From contig CAYYVQ010000009.1 in NCBI GenBank assembly GCA_964475205.1, forward strand, positions 10,634 through 74,633: a stretch of 64,000 nt of DNA, written 5' to 3'. The notes under the pieces are model-generated. The model had not been told where the DNA came from, did not search any database, and was given only the letters and a program-made list of their open reading frames with translations. Shown in pieces: positions 27,594-39,500 of this stretch. Origin of the DNA: CAYSRM01 sp964475205 (GTDB lineage: Bacteria; Verrucomicrobiota; Kiritimatiellia; UBA8416; CAYSRM01). The translations under genes and the position numbers were made by a program. Each line of letters starts with the position of its first letter. Positions within the stretch are counted from its first letter, which is position 1.

Positions 27594-28478
27594 ATGCCGA
27601 CTGCCTTTCTGCAACCAAAAACCTATCAGGCTTTCCGCAACATGGAACTCCTGGCCCGTTCAGTTGTGGACGGATTCATTACCGGCCTGCATAGATCTCC
27701 TTTCAAAGGTTTCGCCCTCGAATTCGCGGAACACCGGCAGTACGTCCCGGGCGACGACCTCCGCCACCTTGACTGGAAACTCCTGGGTAAACTTAACCGA
27801 TATTATGTTAAACAGTATGAAGAAGACACTTCGCTTCGCGCATACCTGGTGGTCGACACATCAGGCTCCATGGGCTATGCGGACGGCCAACTGAGCAAAC
27901 TTGACTACGCCCGGTATACTGCGGCAGTGCTCTCCTATCTCCTCCTGCAACAGAAAGACTCGGTAGGACTGGCCATTTGCAACCGTGAGCTGGAAACATT
28001 CCTGCCCCCCCGCTCCACACGCACACATTTCAGACTACTCATTAACACCCTCCAGGAAGCCGGTCACGGTGACGAAACCAAGCTGGCCGATGTTCTGCAC
28101 CACCTTGCTCTGCGGATCAAAAGACGCGCTCTAATCATCATAATCTCAGACCTTTTCGATGATCCTGACAAAATATCCCTGGCTCTTAACCATTTTGCGC
28201 ACAAGAAACACGAGATCATTATATTGCGCACCCTTGCAAACCGCGAAAAAACATTCACATTCAACTCTCCAACACGATTTGAAGGGCTTGAGAGCAATGA
28301 TTTCCGTGAAATAGACCCCAGGATCATTAGAAAGGAATACCTGCGCCAGTTCGAGGAACACCGAAACAAAATAAGAGAAACCTGTTTCGCCCGAAGAATC
28401 GACTACACGGAATTCCTGACTGATCAACCGTTTGAGAAAACAATAGCCCGCTACCTGGTTGAACGGATGAAACGATGA
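27594..28478 (+). CDS. DUF58 domain protein of the right MoxR module
   Basis: 294 residues. DUF58 signature FAEHRQYVPGDD then LDW at about 44-61, and a metal-site DTSGS at 88-92 that is closer to a true MIDAS than in the left paralogue. No membrane segment. Its stop overlaps the next start (ATGA at 28475). Expected to bridge MoxR and the membrane VWA proteins. Confidence 0.92.
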   Translation: MPTAFLQPKTYQAFRNMELLARSVVDGFITGLHRSPFKGFALEFAEHRQYVPGDDLRHLDWKLLGKLNRYYVKQYEEDTSLRAYLVVDTSGSMGYADGQLSKLDYARYTAAVLSYLLLQQKDSVGLAICNRELETFLPPRSTRTHFRLLINTLQEAGHGDETKLADVLHHLALRIKRRALIIIISDLFDDPDKISLALNHFAHKKHEIIILRTLANREKTFTFNSPTRFEGLESNDFREIDPRIIRKEYLRQFEEHRNKIRETCFARRIDYTEFLTDQPFEKTIARYLVERMKR

Positions 28479-30676
28479 CATTTCTCGCGCCATGGCTGCT
28501 GCTTGGGACACTGCTGACCGGCGTGCCGCTGGCTATTCACCTGTTGAACAAGCCCCGCTATCGAAGACACGCATGGGGCGCAATGATGTTCCTTGAAACT
28601 GCCCTGGAAAAACGAAGCCGCACAATCAAGTTTCAACAATTGCTCCTGCTGATACTCAGGATGCTTATCCCGGCGCTGCTGGCATGGGCGCTGGCCAGGC
28701 CGGTGATTCGTTCTGACAGATTTTTCGGCGGCGGCAGTCAACCAACAACCCACCTTCTTGTTCTGGACGGCTCATACTCAATGCGGCAGGGCCAAAACAG
28801 ACAGAATGCCTTTCAAAACATGATCGAAACTTCAAAGAAAATTGTGGAATCAATGACGGACCAGGATAACGCCATGATTATCTGGGCAGGAAACCGGCCG
28901 CGGGCCCTGACCCCAAGACCGGTATTCAACCGGGCAGACCTCAAACGCGTCCTGGACGATCTGACGCCGGGATGGGAAAAAGCCGATATGCCAAGAGCGC
29001 TTGAACAGGCCATGTGGATGTTCTCACTCTCCCGTCTTCCCCGGCGCCGGATCTACGTTCTAAGCGATCTTCAACAAGCCGGATGGGAACCGGGAGATGA
29101 AACAGAATGGAACCGTTTCAACAAAATCCGCGAAGATAAAGAAATTGCCCCGGCTATATATACCATCGCTCAACAATCTCCAGGCAAAACACGGAATATA
29201 GCCGTAACTGAACTCAGAACCAGATATCCGCTGCTTGACATCCATCGCACGGCGGATTTTATGACCGAAATCCACAATTACCTGGATGAGGATCAACAGG
29301 CTGAAATCACATTCATTATCGACGGCCAGGAGGTGGAACGCAAACAGGTGACACTCAAGACAGGCGTCAACACTGAACATTTCAAGCATCGCTTCACAAA
29401 ACCGGGGTCGTACGCAATTGAAATCCTTGTCCAGGAAGACGATCTTCCCGTTGACAACCGCAAATCGCTGGCAGTAGAAGTACTGCAGACTATCCCGATC
29501 CTGATAATTGAAGGCGTCCCTGACAATGACGATTTCGCGTCACCCGGCACAATGCTTGAATGGGCGCTTGAAGCAGGCAGCGAAACAGAAAACGAGAACC
29601 TCTTTGACGTGGCCAGGATCAGCGAAACAGAACTGGATTCCCTGTCTTATTCAGACCTTATAAACTATAAATCGATCCTGCTGGTAAACGTAAGATCGCT
29701 GGCCGCTGAATTTGCCGGAGCCCTTAAACAGTATGTTCGCGAAGGCGGAGGATTGCTGGTGGGACTGGGCGATGATACCCCGCCGGAGCAGTACAACAGC
29801 CTTTACGAAGGCAATAGAGGGCTGATGCCCGCACGTATAGGCAAGCTCCGGAACAGCGGCGAAAAACCATGGAGCCCCTCGTTTCCGGCCGGACCGGCAA
29901 GAGAAATATTGCAACTCTTTGATGTAACACGCGCCAGGACCCTGGAAAACATTCAAGCGCGAACATTCCGCAGGCTCGAGCCTGCGCCGGAAACAACAAT
30001 CGCGGGGCTCCTCGCGGACAACCCTTTCCTCGCAATCAAAAATTACGGTAAAGGCTGCGTTTCACTCTGGTCGCTGTCTTTCAACCTCGAATGGTCCAAC
30101 ATGCCGGCCGCACCTGATTTCGTCCCGCTTATGCAGAACCTCGTTTTTCACCTCTCCAGCCAGGTGATTCCGCCCATCAATCTGAACCAGAATGAAACCC
30201 TTGTTTATTCATATTCCAGGTCCAGGTCGCTCATTAAACAAACCGGCCCCGCAGGCATGGCTGCAGACCGGCCGGAAACATGCAGGGTAGTCGACCCTGA
30301 AGGCAAAGAACACAACATAAAACTCGTCACTAAAATGGGCGAATCTATCGCATATTTCGGAGACACGGTAAAACCCGGACTCTATACAGTCCAGGCAGAA
30401 GGAGCCCCGCCAAGAACCTACTCGGTAAGCCTGCCCGCGGGTGAAGGCAACCCGGCGGCCCTGACTTCCAATGAGAAAAAATGGATATCGGATTCAGCAA
30501 ATATCAGGATGGTCGATAATATAGTTTCCCTGCGCAGGGCAATCGAAAACGAAACAGGCGTTAACGACCTGTGCTCCCAGATCCTGGCGGCAACGCTACT
30601 TGCGCTGGCAGCAGAGAGCATCCTGGCCGCAAAATGCTCCGGTGAGAAACAAAAAGAACTGCAAAGGAAAACATGA
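28475..30676 (+). CDS. BatA-like VWA membrane protein
   Basis: 733 residues. Two N-terminal membrane helices (about 2-23 and 56-75), then a VWA domain whose MIDAS reads DGSYS, with LSRLPRRRIYVLSDLQQAGW as the later strand. The middle has an Ig-like part and a class-I glutamine-amidotransferase-like Rossmann region (around YKSILLVNVRS and REGGGLLVGLGDD), without a catalytic Cys that I can see. A last hydrophobic helix (LAATLLALAAESILAA) anchors the C-terminus. Most of the chain would be periplasmic. It shares architecture with the left-edge protein (1-1964). ATGA overlaps on both sides indicate translational coupling. Confidence 0.88.
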   Translation: MTFLAPWLLLGTLLTGVPLAIHLLNKPRYRRHAWGAMMFLETALEKRSRTIKFQQLLLLILRMLIPALLAWALARPVIRSDRFFGGGSQPTTHLLVLDGSYSMRQGQNRQNAFQNMIETSKKIVESMTDQDNAMIIWAGNRPRALTPRPVFNRADLKRVLDDLTPGWEKADMPRALEQAMWMFSLSRLPRRRIYVLSDLQQAGWEPGDETEWNRFNKIREDKEIAPAIYTIAQQSPGKTRNIAVTELRTRYPLLDIHRTADFMTEIHNYLDEDQQAEITFIIDGQEVERKQVTLKTGVNTEHFKHRFTKPGSYAIEILVQEDDLPVDNRKSLAVEVLQTIPILIIEGVPDNDDFASPGTMLEWALEAGSETENENLFDVARISETELDSLSYSDLINYKSILLVNVRSLAAEFAGALKQYVREGGGLLVGLGDDTPPEQYNSLYEGNRGLMPARIGKLRNSGEKPWSPSFPAGPAREILQLFDVTRARTLENIQARTFRRLEPAPETTIAGLLADNPFLAIKNYGKGCVSLWSLSFNLEWSNMPAAPDFVPLMQNLVFHLSSQVIPPINLNQNETLVYSYSRSRSLIKQTGPAGMAADRPETCRVVDPEGKEHNIKLVTKMGESIAYFGDTVKPGLYTVQAEGAPPRTYSVSLPAGEGNPAALTSNEKKWISDSANIRMVDNIVSLRRAIENETGVNDLCSQILAATLLALAAESILAAKCSGEKQKELQRKT

Positions 30677-33465
30677 AACTGCTCTGGACAGGAACTATAC
30701 CATGGTGGGCGGCTGTTGCCCTGTTCATCGCAATGGCGGCGGCAACCTTCTGGTCATACAGGCGCCAACCCGTTGGAAAACCATGGTCCATCATCCTGCC
30801 GTCACTTCGATGCGCAGCCGGTCTTCTGCTTATACTGGCCCTGATGAGACCTGTCCTTACGGAAGAATCGATCCGCACAATACGCGGACGTATCCCTGTA
30901 ATAATCGATAACAGCGGATCCATGTCCGTCGCCGACCAGTACAACGATCACGAACTCATACGGATAGCCTGGCACATGAATATGTTCACGCGGAAAATCA
31001 GGAACTCAACCTTCGAGAATCACGGTTCCAAATTCACCGAATCAGCATTGAAACTTGACGCCGTTGACAAAACCGCCAAATCACTGCTGGGCACAGGAAA
31101 CAATCCCGACAGTGAAATCGCGGAAAAAAGAGCCGGACAACTGCAGGACAGACTTGAAGCCGCACACGAAGCATTGAGCAAGACCCTTGAAAATATCGAC
31201 AAATCAATCAACAGCTACAGTTACCTTGAAAAAAACGGCGGCAATGGGCCTGCCGCAAAAAAACATTTTCATGCCGCTTTCGAACAGTGGAAAGAGCAGC
31301 CATCAGTATGGCAGAAAAAATTAAAAGAATGGTCCGGCGCTATTGGGGAGGGAATAGAGAAGAAAGAATGGCCCAGGGCAGCAGAAAAGGCCGGGGAAAT
31401 CCAGAAAAATGTGCAGGAATGGACGAAGGAACTTCCGGAAATGTCCAAAAGTTTTGAGGAACTCCAGAAACAGGCGGACACCGCCCTGGCCGCAGCAGGC
31501 ATCGAAGAAGTCGACAAGGCGGCAAAAAAACTGAAGAACGAGAAGAGGTGGTCCCTGGCGCAGACAGTCCTTAACAAACCGCCGCACAACCTCCTGGACC
31601 GGCTCCAGGAAAAAGGCGATGTTCACATTTTCGGCTTGCAGGAGCCGGTCGAAGCCATGCTCAGAGAGAATATTACAAACATGACCCCCTCCCTTGCCTC
31701 CACACGTCTTGCGTCTGTCATTCATAAAACGCTGCAGCATTTCGAGCAGGAACCGGTTGCGGGTGTTGTAGTTGTTTCGGACGGAAACAATAACGCGGGC
31801 GCAACACTCGAAAGCGCAGTCAAACTGGCCGCAGAACGGCGAATCCCGATACTGGTCGCGGGAACAGGTTCAGAAAAACCTCAGAATGATGTGGTTATCG
31901 AATCAGTCAACGCCCCGGACACCTCTTTCAAGGACGACCGGCTCGGTTTGGATGTCGTGCTCCGGCGCCATGGCTACCAGGACAAGCCCCTGAAGCTCAA
32001 GGTTACCCGGGCAGGCCGGACATTGCGCGAACTGACCGTCGAACCCGGAGACGAAACCCGCATGACAGTCGACGCTTCCTTTGTGGAAAATGAACACGGC
32101 TCGCTGGCATACCGGGTGGAAGTAGAACCGCAGGACAATGAGCTTCTCGAACGCAATAACAACCGCGACTTCCAGGTGATGGTTCTTGAAGACCGGATCA
32201 AAACACTGCTTATCGACCAGTATCCTCGCTGGGAATCCCGCTACGTGCGCATGATGCTTTCCCGCGATAAACGGGTAAAATTGAAGACAATCTTTATCGG
32301 CTCGCAGGAAAAAGAAATGCTTCAGACAGACGATGGGATGTACCCGGCTTCACGAAAAGAACTGTTCGCTTACCAACTTGTTTTTCTCGGCGATGTCAAC
32401 CCGGACAATTTCTCTAGAGAACAACTCAGCGACCTTCGCGACTTCGTCGTTGAACGGGGAGGAACACTGATGGTAATGGCCGGCAACCTGTATATGCCGG
32501 ATGCATATTTCGGAACTCCGTTGATCGAACTGTTTCCTTTCCATTCAAAACCATCGGCCGCCGGAACCAAAGAAACACAACCTGTCGGATCCAGGAACAT
32601 AAAACTTAAACCGGTCTACGAAGGCAAACACGACAACCTGCTCCAGATAGGACGCACACCGGCACAGTCCGAACAGCTCTGGGAGAACCTGCCGGGAATG
32701 AACTGGGTTAACGACAAGGTCGCAACCGCGCCTGCGGCCGACCGCCTGGTGGCAACGGAAAATGACCATCCTGTAATGGTTAAAGCATACGCCGGAGCAG
32801 GAAAAGTCCTCTACGTGGGCAGCGACAGCTTCTGGAGATGGCGGGACAGGGCCCGCTGGCGCTACCATCACCGCTTCTGGGGCCAGATCGTGCTCTGGGC
32901 CGCGACAGGAAGAACAACTGGCTCGGATAAATACGTCAAACTCATGAGCAACCGCCTTCGTTACGCTCCCGGAGAAATTGTCCGGATCAAAACCAGACTG
33001 CTGGATGACGAAGAAGTTCCAATCGAACAGGCACAGGCCACAATATCAGTGCTCACCCAGAAGGATGAAGTTGTCCGCAAAACCGCACTACTTCCTGTAA
33101 AAGGCGCACCAGGCGAATACCGGGCAGAGATCCACGGGCTGCCCAGAGGACATTTCCGCGTAAAACCCGAAGTGTTCGAGTTGCGCGAAAAGGACATAAA
33201 AACAGAGATCAACTTCGAAATAGGCGACCTCGCAGTCGGCGAATACGTCCACCTGTCCCTGAATAAGGATAAAATGAAAAAATGGGCCAATCATTATGCC
33301 GAAGTTTATCAGCCCGGCCCGCTGGTCCAGGCGCTGGAACCAGTCTCAATAGAAGAGAAGACAAGAGCCGATTTCGAAATTTGGAATACATTCTACTTTA
33401 TGATACTGGTAATATTGCTCCTGGGCGCAGAATGGCAACTGAGAAAACGCGTGAGGCTGGCATAA
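30673..33465 (+). CDS. Large VWA membrane protein with helical insert
   Basis: 930 residues. Helices at about 10-28 and 38-56, then the start of a VWA domain with MIDAS DNSGS (VIIDNSGSM). About 200 residues of charged helix (Lys/Glu/Gln rich) interrupt it before the VWA sheet resumes (VAGVVVVSDGNNNAG; IPILVAGTGS). Later there is an Ig-like region, a glutamine-amidotransferase-like region (LVFLGDVNPDNF, ERGGTLMVMAG) and a C-terminal membrane helix (FYFMILVILLLGAEW). It starts in an ATGA overlap with the preceding VWA gene. Probably a periplasm-facing partner; the inserted coil may contact the giant downstream protein. Confidence 0.85.
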   Translation: MKLLWTGTIPWWAAVALFIAMAAATFWSYRRQPVGKPWSIILPSLRCAAGLLLILALMRPVLTEESIRTIRGRIPVIIDNSGSMSVADQYNDHELIRIAWHMNMFTRKIRNSTFENHGSKFTESALKLDAVDKTAKSLLGTGNNPDSEIAEKRAGQLQDRLEAAHEALSKTLENIDKSINSYSYLEKNGGNGPAAKKHFHAAFEQWKEQPSVWQKKLKEWSGAIGEGIEKKEWPRAAEKAGEIQKNVQEWTKELPEMSKSFEELQKQADTALAAAGIEEVDKAAKKLKNEKRWSLAQTVLNKPPHNLLDRLQEKGDVHIFGLQEPVEAMLRENITNMTPSLASTRLASVIHKTLQHFEQEPVAGVVVVSDGNNNAGATLESAVKLAAERRIPILVAGTGSEKPQNDVVIESVNAPDTSFKDDRLGLDVVLRRHGYQDKPLKLKVTRAGRTLRELTVEPGDETRMTVDASFVENEHGSLAYRVEVEPQDNELLERNNNRDFQVMVLEDRIKTLLIDQYPRWESRYVRMMLSRDKRVKLKTIFIGSQEKEMLQTDDGMYPASRKELFAYQLVFLGDVNPDNFSREQLSDLRDFVVERGGTLMVMAGNLYMPDAYFGTPLIELFPFHSKPSAAGTKETQPVGSRNIKLKPVYEGKHDNLLQIGRTPAQSEQLWENLPGMNWVNDKVATAPAADRLVATENDHPVMVKAYAGAGKVLYVGSDSFWRWRDRARWRYHHRFWGQIVLWAATGRTTGSDKYVKLMSNRLRYAPGEIVRIKTRLLDDEEVPIEQAQATISVLTQKDEVVRKTALLPVKGAPGEYRAEIHGLPRGHFRVKPEVFELREKDIKTEINFEIGDLAVGEYVHLSLNKDKMKKWANHYAEVYQPGPLVQALEPVSIEEKTRADFEIWNTFYFMILVILLLGAEWQLRKRVRLA

Positions 33466-33547
33466 CCATGTATAAAACAACACCGGGCGTTCGAAGCTGC
33501 GCAAAACAAAACGAAACCCTGAATCGGAACATAAGACCCGAATAACA

Positions 33548-36500
33548 ATGACAAAGAAACTCACAGAAAGTCTGGCAGCATTCAAAGAACAATACCACCG
33601 GGTAAAATTCCGCGCCGGCATGGCCCGCACCATAATGGTCGCCATAACTGTTCTTCTTGCAGGCTGCGCCGTCGATTATCACCTGCCGCTGTCCTATAAC
33701 CAACGTCTTCTGCTTACACTCCTGTGTTACGGAACCACCCTCGCGTTTGCCGTCTTCGGCTGGCTGCTTCCCTCTGTTATGCCCGTCAGCGCAAACAAGC
33801 TGGCATGGATGATAGAGCGGATCCATCCTGAATTTAACGAAAAACTCATTTCATCAATCGAATTCCAGGAAACAGCCGACAGCCGGGTCTCAATGGACCT
33901 TCTGGAAAGTGTGCTGGAAGAAACGGAAATAGACCTGGAACAGATCAAGGCCGAACAGGCCATGCCAATAACATGGAAAGACTTTGCCCTCCCTGGCTTC
34001 GTGCTTGCCCTGTTTGTAATAATACTTTCGCTGTCGCAGACACAGGCGCCCCTGCTCGTCAAACGCATAGCTCTGCCTTCACCCAGGGACGCTTCCGCGG
34101 GGGCGTTCCGGCTTAACTTCAAAGCGCCTCTTACCGATAGTTTCGCAGAAGGCCAAAAAGTGCTCTTCAAGGTCGCTTGCACCGATTATACGGTAGATGA
34201 AGTCGAACTCGTCCTTGAAGGCCCTCGAAACAGACGGATTCCAATGAAAAGATCCAGGAAAAAACCTGTTTTTGAGGCAACAGTCAACGATCTCTTCGGC
34301 AACTACGATTACCGGGCGGTTGCAGGAAAAGTGTCAACACCCCTGCGTTCGCTGCAAATGGTTAAGTTGCCAAGGATCCACAGGTTCGTAAAAACCTACA
34401 GCTTTCCTGCCTACACAAAGCTCAAACCAGTCACAGTTACAGCCCGGACAGGCAACCTGAGAGCCCTCGAAGGCGCAAGAGCGGACATGACCGTTGAGGT
34501 CAACAGGCCGCTTGATTCAGCATGGGCTCAATACAACAACGAACATATCCTGGCAAGAATCGCAGAAGACGGAAAATCATTGACTTTTTCCCTCACCATT
34601 GCAGACGACGACAGCTACACGCTGCACCTGGCGGATAAAAGACACGAGGCGGCTGTAACCGAACTTACCTGCAATGTGGAAAGCATTCCCGACAAAAAAC
34701 CTTCAATTAAACTGCTTGCACCTGAACAGGATTTACTCGTTAAGGAAAACGATCAGATCCAACTCCAGTGGAAATCGCATGACGATTACGAGATTATTGA
34801 ACAGAAAGCGATAGCGCGGCTGGAAAACCGCCATTTAAAAGAAATACCGCTGACCGCTTCAGCAACAAACCTGCTGCTGAATCTGGACAATCTCAACCTT
34901 TTTGCGGGGGATGTGCTGGAAGTCAGAATCGCCGCCCGGGACGCTGTTGAACAGCAGGGACAATCCCGGCCATTGCGGCTGACGGTCATTCAGGGCGTCG
35001 ACCTTCAAAAATCGCTGTCATATATCAAGGCGGGGCAACAGGCGGCAGAACTCCTTAAACAAGGCCATGCCGATTTCGTAAAAATGATAGACCTGAAGGA
35101 CACAATCAGGGACGCGCTGGTCTACAAATCCGAACGCGCGGAGGAAACTCTGAAACATAACAGAAATATGCTGGCGGCGCGGCGCGAACGAATGAGCCGG
35201 CGGATTGGCGAAAGCGCTTCGGCATGCTCAAGAATGGGTGAATTTGCTTTCTTTCCAAAAGCAGACAGCTACTCGTTCCTAACGGCCGACTACCTGCAAA
35301 AAGCAAAACTATACCAGGCGCCCATGCTCACAGGCAACAAAACCGAATCTCACGCATGGAACAATACCGCCAAACTGTTCGAACTCTCTTCGGCTATGAC
35401 CACAGGCCTGGTAACACTTGCGGAGAACCGTATACCTTATCTGTCAGCCAGGCTCCTGCAACAAATTGCCCGCCACGCCTGTTTACAGGACGACGCCCAA
35501 TCAAAAATATGGACACGCCGGATTCACAAACAGGCCCTTGAACTTGCCCGGGAACATGCGCCGCAGTTCACAAACGCTTTGCACCGGGTAAATCCGGCGA
35601 AAAAAGGAAAACCTGTTAACCAGGGGCTCAAGCCGGGACTGGAGGGTCGGATTTATCCCGGCATTGACGAGTACCCGGAAGACTGGACAGACAAGGAACC
35701 GGGAGACAATACAAAAAGCGGGATTTACAAGGCATTTACCTTTGTGTCGGCCCAGGATATGGACATGGCGCCTGGCGATAAGTTTGCCGCGCGCTGGCAA
35801 GGTTATATTCGCATAGATAAACCTGGCACATACTCCTTCCACCTGGAATCCGACGACGGCTCGCGCCTTTATATTAACGGAAAAAAGGTCGTCTCCAACG
35901 ACGGGTCCCACAAGCTGAGAGATCGAACCGGAACCGTCAAATTGACTCGGGGCTACCACGATATTGCCATTGTCTACTATAACTCAATCGGTACTGCCGG
36001 GCTTTATGCAACATGGAACCGGGAGAATGAAACTCGCAGGGAACTTGACAGCAGTAACATCTTCGCGGATATCGGAAACGGAGAAGCAAAACTTCTCTAC
36101 CTGGTAAATAAACTTGCAGCAAGCCTGGAAGAACCGGCATCCAGGTTTTCCGGACTGGATAAAATCGCCGAACAGATCCGTGAAGCCATGCAGACAAATC
36201 CGGAAAACCTCGAGAAACTTGCAACTAAACTGGAAACAACCGCCGACAAGAAAGACTGGCAGCAAGTTAAACAGATAGAACAAGCACTGACAGAAGCTTC
36301 AGAGAATGCCGAATCGGTAGACATGAGGTATGACAGAAAAATTGCGGCACAAGCTCTGAGGGAAGCCGTCCGGGCCCGCGATGTCGGCAAGGTCCGTAAA
36401 ACGGCAGAATCGCTGGAAGTTATCGACAAGTGGCAGAGAGCCCAACGCTCCGCTGAAAGTCTGCGCAAAACACTTGAGGAAGCTGCTGGTCAATTGAATG

Positions 36501-39500
36501 AAGCCGTAAAACATATCCGTGCGGGCACAAGCCGGACAGACCGCCAGGAAGCAGCGCGCAAGCTGGAAAACTTTGCCGCTAAACTGGAACAGGCAGAAGA
36601 GATGGCCGCACCGGAGAATCGAGACGGAAATAGAGAAGCTTCCAGGCAACTTCTCGACCAGCTTGAACAAGCCCGGGAGACATCCGGAAAAGCTGCCTGG
36701 GAAACAGTGGCTGATGGCCGACCGTCCGATAAGGAAATTGCCGGAATCCAACATCGGCTCAATAAAACCCGCAGAATGTCGGCGCCCGGCCGGGACCTTG
36801 AAGAACAATACAAATACGCGCGGCAAAGGCTGGAATCCATGGAGTCGCCGCTTGGCAGGAAAGTTGCTCGCGCAAGGGAAAACGTCAGCGCCGCGGCCGC
36901 AAACATTAAACCCGGTGCAGATTCACCGGACGCCCTCGAGAAAATACGGCATAGCAGGGATCAACTTACAGAAACTTCCGCGGATCTGGACGAAGCCGCA
37001 ATGGAGATCCGGAAAAAGGCGGAGGCCCGCCTGCTGGGCAATGCCGGCACAGCCGATGACGCGCGCGCGTACATGGCTCTTTCCGCCGCGCTTGAGAAAA
37101 CCAGCCGTGATATTGAAGATTCGAAAAAGAAAATGGTCGAATCCGTACGCATGCCGGGGGATCCGGAAAAAACAGGCGAAGGAGCAACGATGCGCAGGCA
37201 ATCCAAGGCTTCTCTCATGAAAACAGAATCCGAACTTGAAGAAATTGAAAAGACCCTCCGGGATTGGCAGGCCGCAGAACGAGGCGAACTGTCCACGCAG
37301 GAAGAATCAGCATTGCAGAAGTCGCTGGATAAGCTGAGCAAACGCCACCTTTCCGCAGAGGTCAGGGAAAAACTCGGCGCACTCGCACTGATGAAAGAGT
37401 CATCCGATAAACTCAAGGATCTCAGCGGAAGAACTGCCGGTCTCTCTCCTTCGCCGCGTAAAGAGACACTGGAACAACTCAAAAAAGAAACCGGCGAAAC
37501 AGGCAGAAAACTTGCCGCTATCCTTGCCTCCGGCGATAAGGGCAAGGCAATCCAGACCGCAAGACAATTTGTGGCCAGGGCTAAAAAAGACATGGCCGGT
37601 CTCGATAAATCCATCGCTCCGGACAACCTGGAAGCCCGCGGCGGCTATCCCGCCGCTCGGAAAGCCCTGGACAAGGCCTCGCGCTCACTTGCCGAAGCTG
37701 AAACAGCGAGGGAAATACTGAACCGTTCAAAACCTGGCGCCGGGAATCTCTTCAATGACCGCGTCAGAAAACCGCTTGAGGAAAAATTCCGCGAAAAAAG
37801 AAAAGACGCAAACATTGCGGCAGCCCGACATGAGACGCAAAAAGCAGCCAAGGCGCTTGAACAGGAACAAATGACGGCAATACCCGGTAACATTGACAAG
37901 GCAAAAGAAGCCCTTGCCGCTGATGAGTTTTCTGAAGATGAAGCGGTAAAGCAGATGAAAAGCCACCTTGACGCCGCCGCAGACGCCCTCAGAGAAGCGG
38001 AAAGAAATCAATACCAGGGACAGAAACAAGCCATACGGGCAGCAGACAACGCATCAGACCCGAAGAAAAAGAAACTTCTCTTCGATGCCGCCCGCTCCGC
38101 GGCAAAAGGGGACGCCCGGAATGCTCTGAAAAAAGCCAGGGCCGCAGGACAGCCAGGTTCCGATATCGCGAAGTCCCTCAATGAAGCAATCAAGGCTCGA
38201 AAAGAAGCCGCCCTGCAGCTTTCAAAAGCGAAAACACAAGGCAGAAAGGCTGCCGAAGAATCGGCTTCGGACAGGAAAAAAGATAACGTCGCCCGGGCAA
38301 GAAAAACCCTTCCCGAAGTGAACAAACTTCTGGATGACTATGAAAAAGAACTGGCCGGGCTCGACCCTGATGTCCCAGACACGGGCGGCAAACCCCAACA
38401 GACGCCACCCTCAAAATCAGCGCAGGCGAAGACGAAGAACAGTCTCGCACACGCTTACAAAGACCTGGGACAGATGAATAAGGCGCTGCGGGAAGCCGAA
38501 TCATTGGGCGAACAGCCACGCAAGGCGGCTTCACAAAGACATTTGCCTCTTAAATCCGACGCCATGAAATTGCTCAATTCCATATCCGACGGCGAAGTCA
38601 GCGACAGCAAAGACAAAATCGACAGGATAAAGAACGATTTTCCGGCTACTCCTGCAAGCAAACAGCCTCAAATACTCAGAGACATCGCTGACAGCCTTCC
38701 CGAAGATAAGAAAAATCAGAAAGAAGAACTCGAGAAACTGGCGAAAGAAATGGAAGACAACGCCGAAAACACCGGATGGGAAGATAACTGGCGACAGCAG
38801 CGCGACAAATCACTTGACCGGGTCCGCGCTGCAGCCGGACAGATAGACCGGAAACTGACGGAGGCAGGGCTGGAAAGAAATGCCAACACGCGCAAACTTG
38901 CCCGCGCTGTCAAAAACAAAGCTACAGCAAAAGAACTGGCCGCCGCCCGGAAAAGCGCGCAGGCCCTGAACAGAAGCTTCGATCAGGCCGCAGGCAGTCA
39001 AGAGTCAGCCGATACCCCGCGCTCTAAATCCCCAACACCGGCAAACGGGAAACAACAACCGGAACCCGATTCACTCGCTCCGGCCCTCGCCCAGGCTACC
39101 CGGGAACTGGAGCGTGCCGCGCAATACCCCGGACGCCATCAGAAACCCCTTGCCGAGGCCCTCTCCAACACCGAGAAGCGGCAGCTTCCAGCGGCTGCCC
39201 GGATTGCGTCTCAAACGCCTTACGCAAAAGAAGCCATTCCGGAATTCCAGAAAAGCCTCCAGGCAATGGATAAAGCATGGGAAGAACTCGGCGAAGCCAT
39301 ATCGCATCCAGTGGAAAACCGGAAAAGAAACGACCGGCAGTGGGAAGAAATTGCAAAACACATGAACGCAGGCAATCTCAACGCAGCAGCCAGAGAAGCC
39401 CGCGAAGCAGGCAGTGAAGGCTCTCGCCTGGAAGAAGCGCTTCAACAAGCCGAAAAAACCGCACAAAACGCGGAAGAAAAACTCAAGAGCGCAGCACAAG

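Noticed and set aside
33468..33545. 24-codon open frame between the second VWA gene and the giant gene
   Set aside because: Short, no ribosome site, no known family; could be chance.
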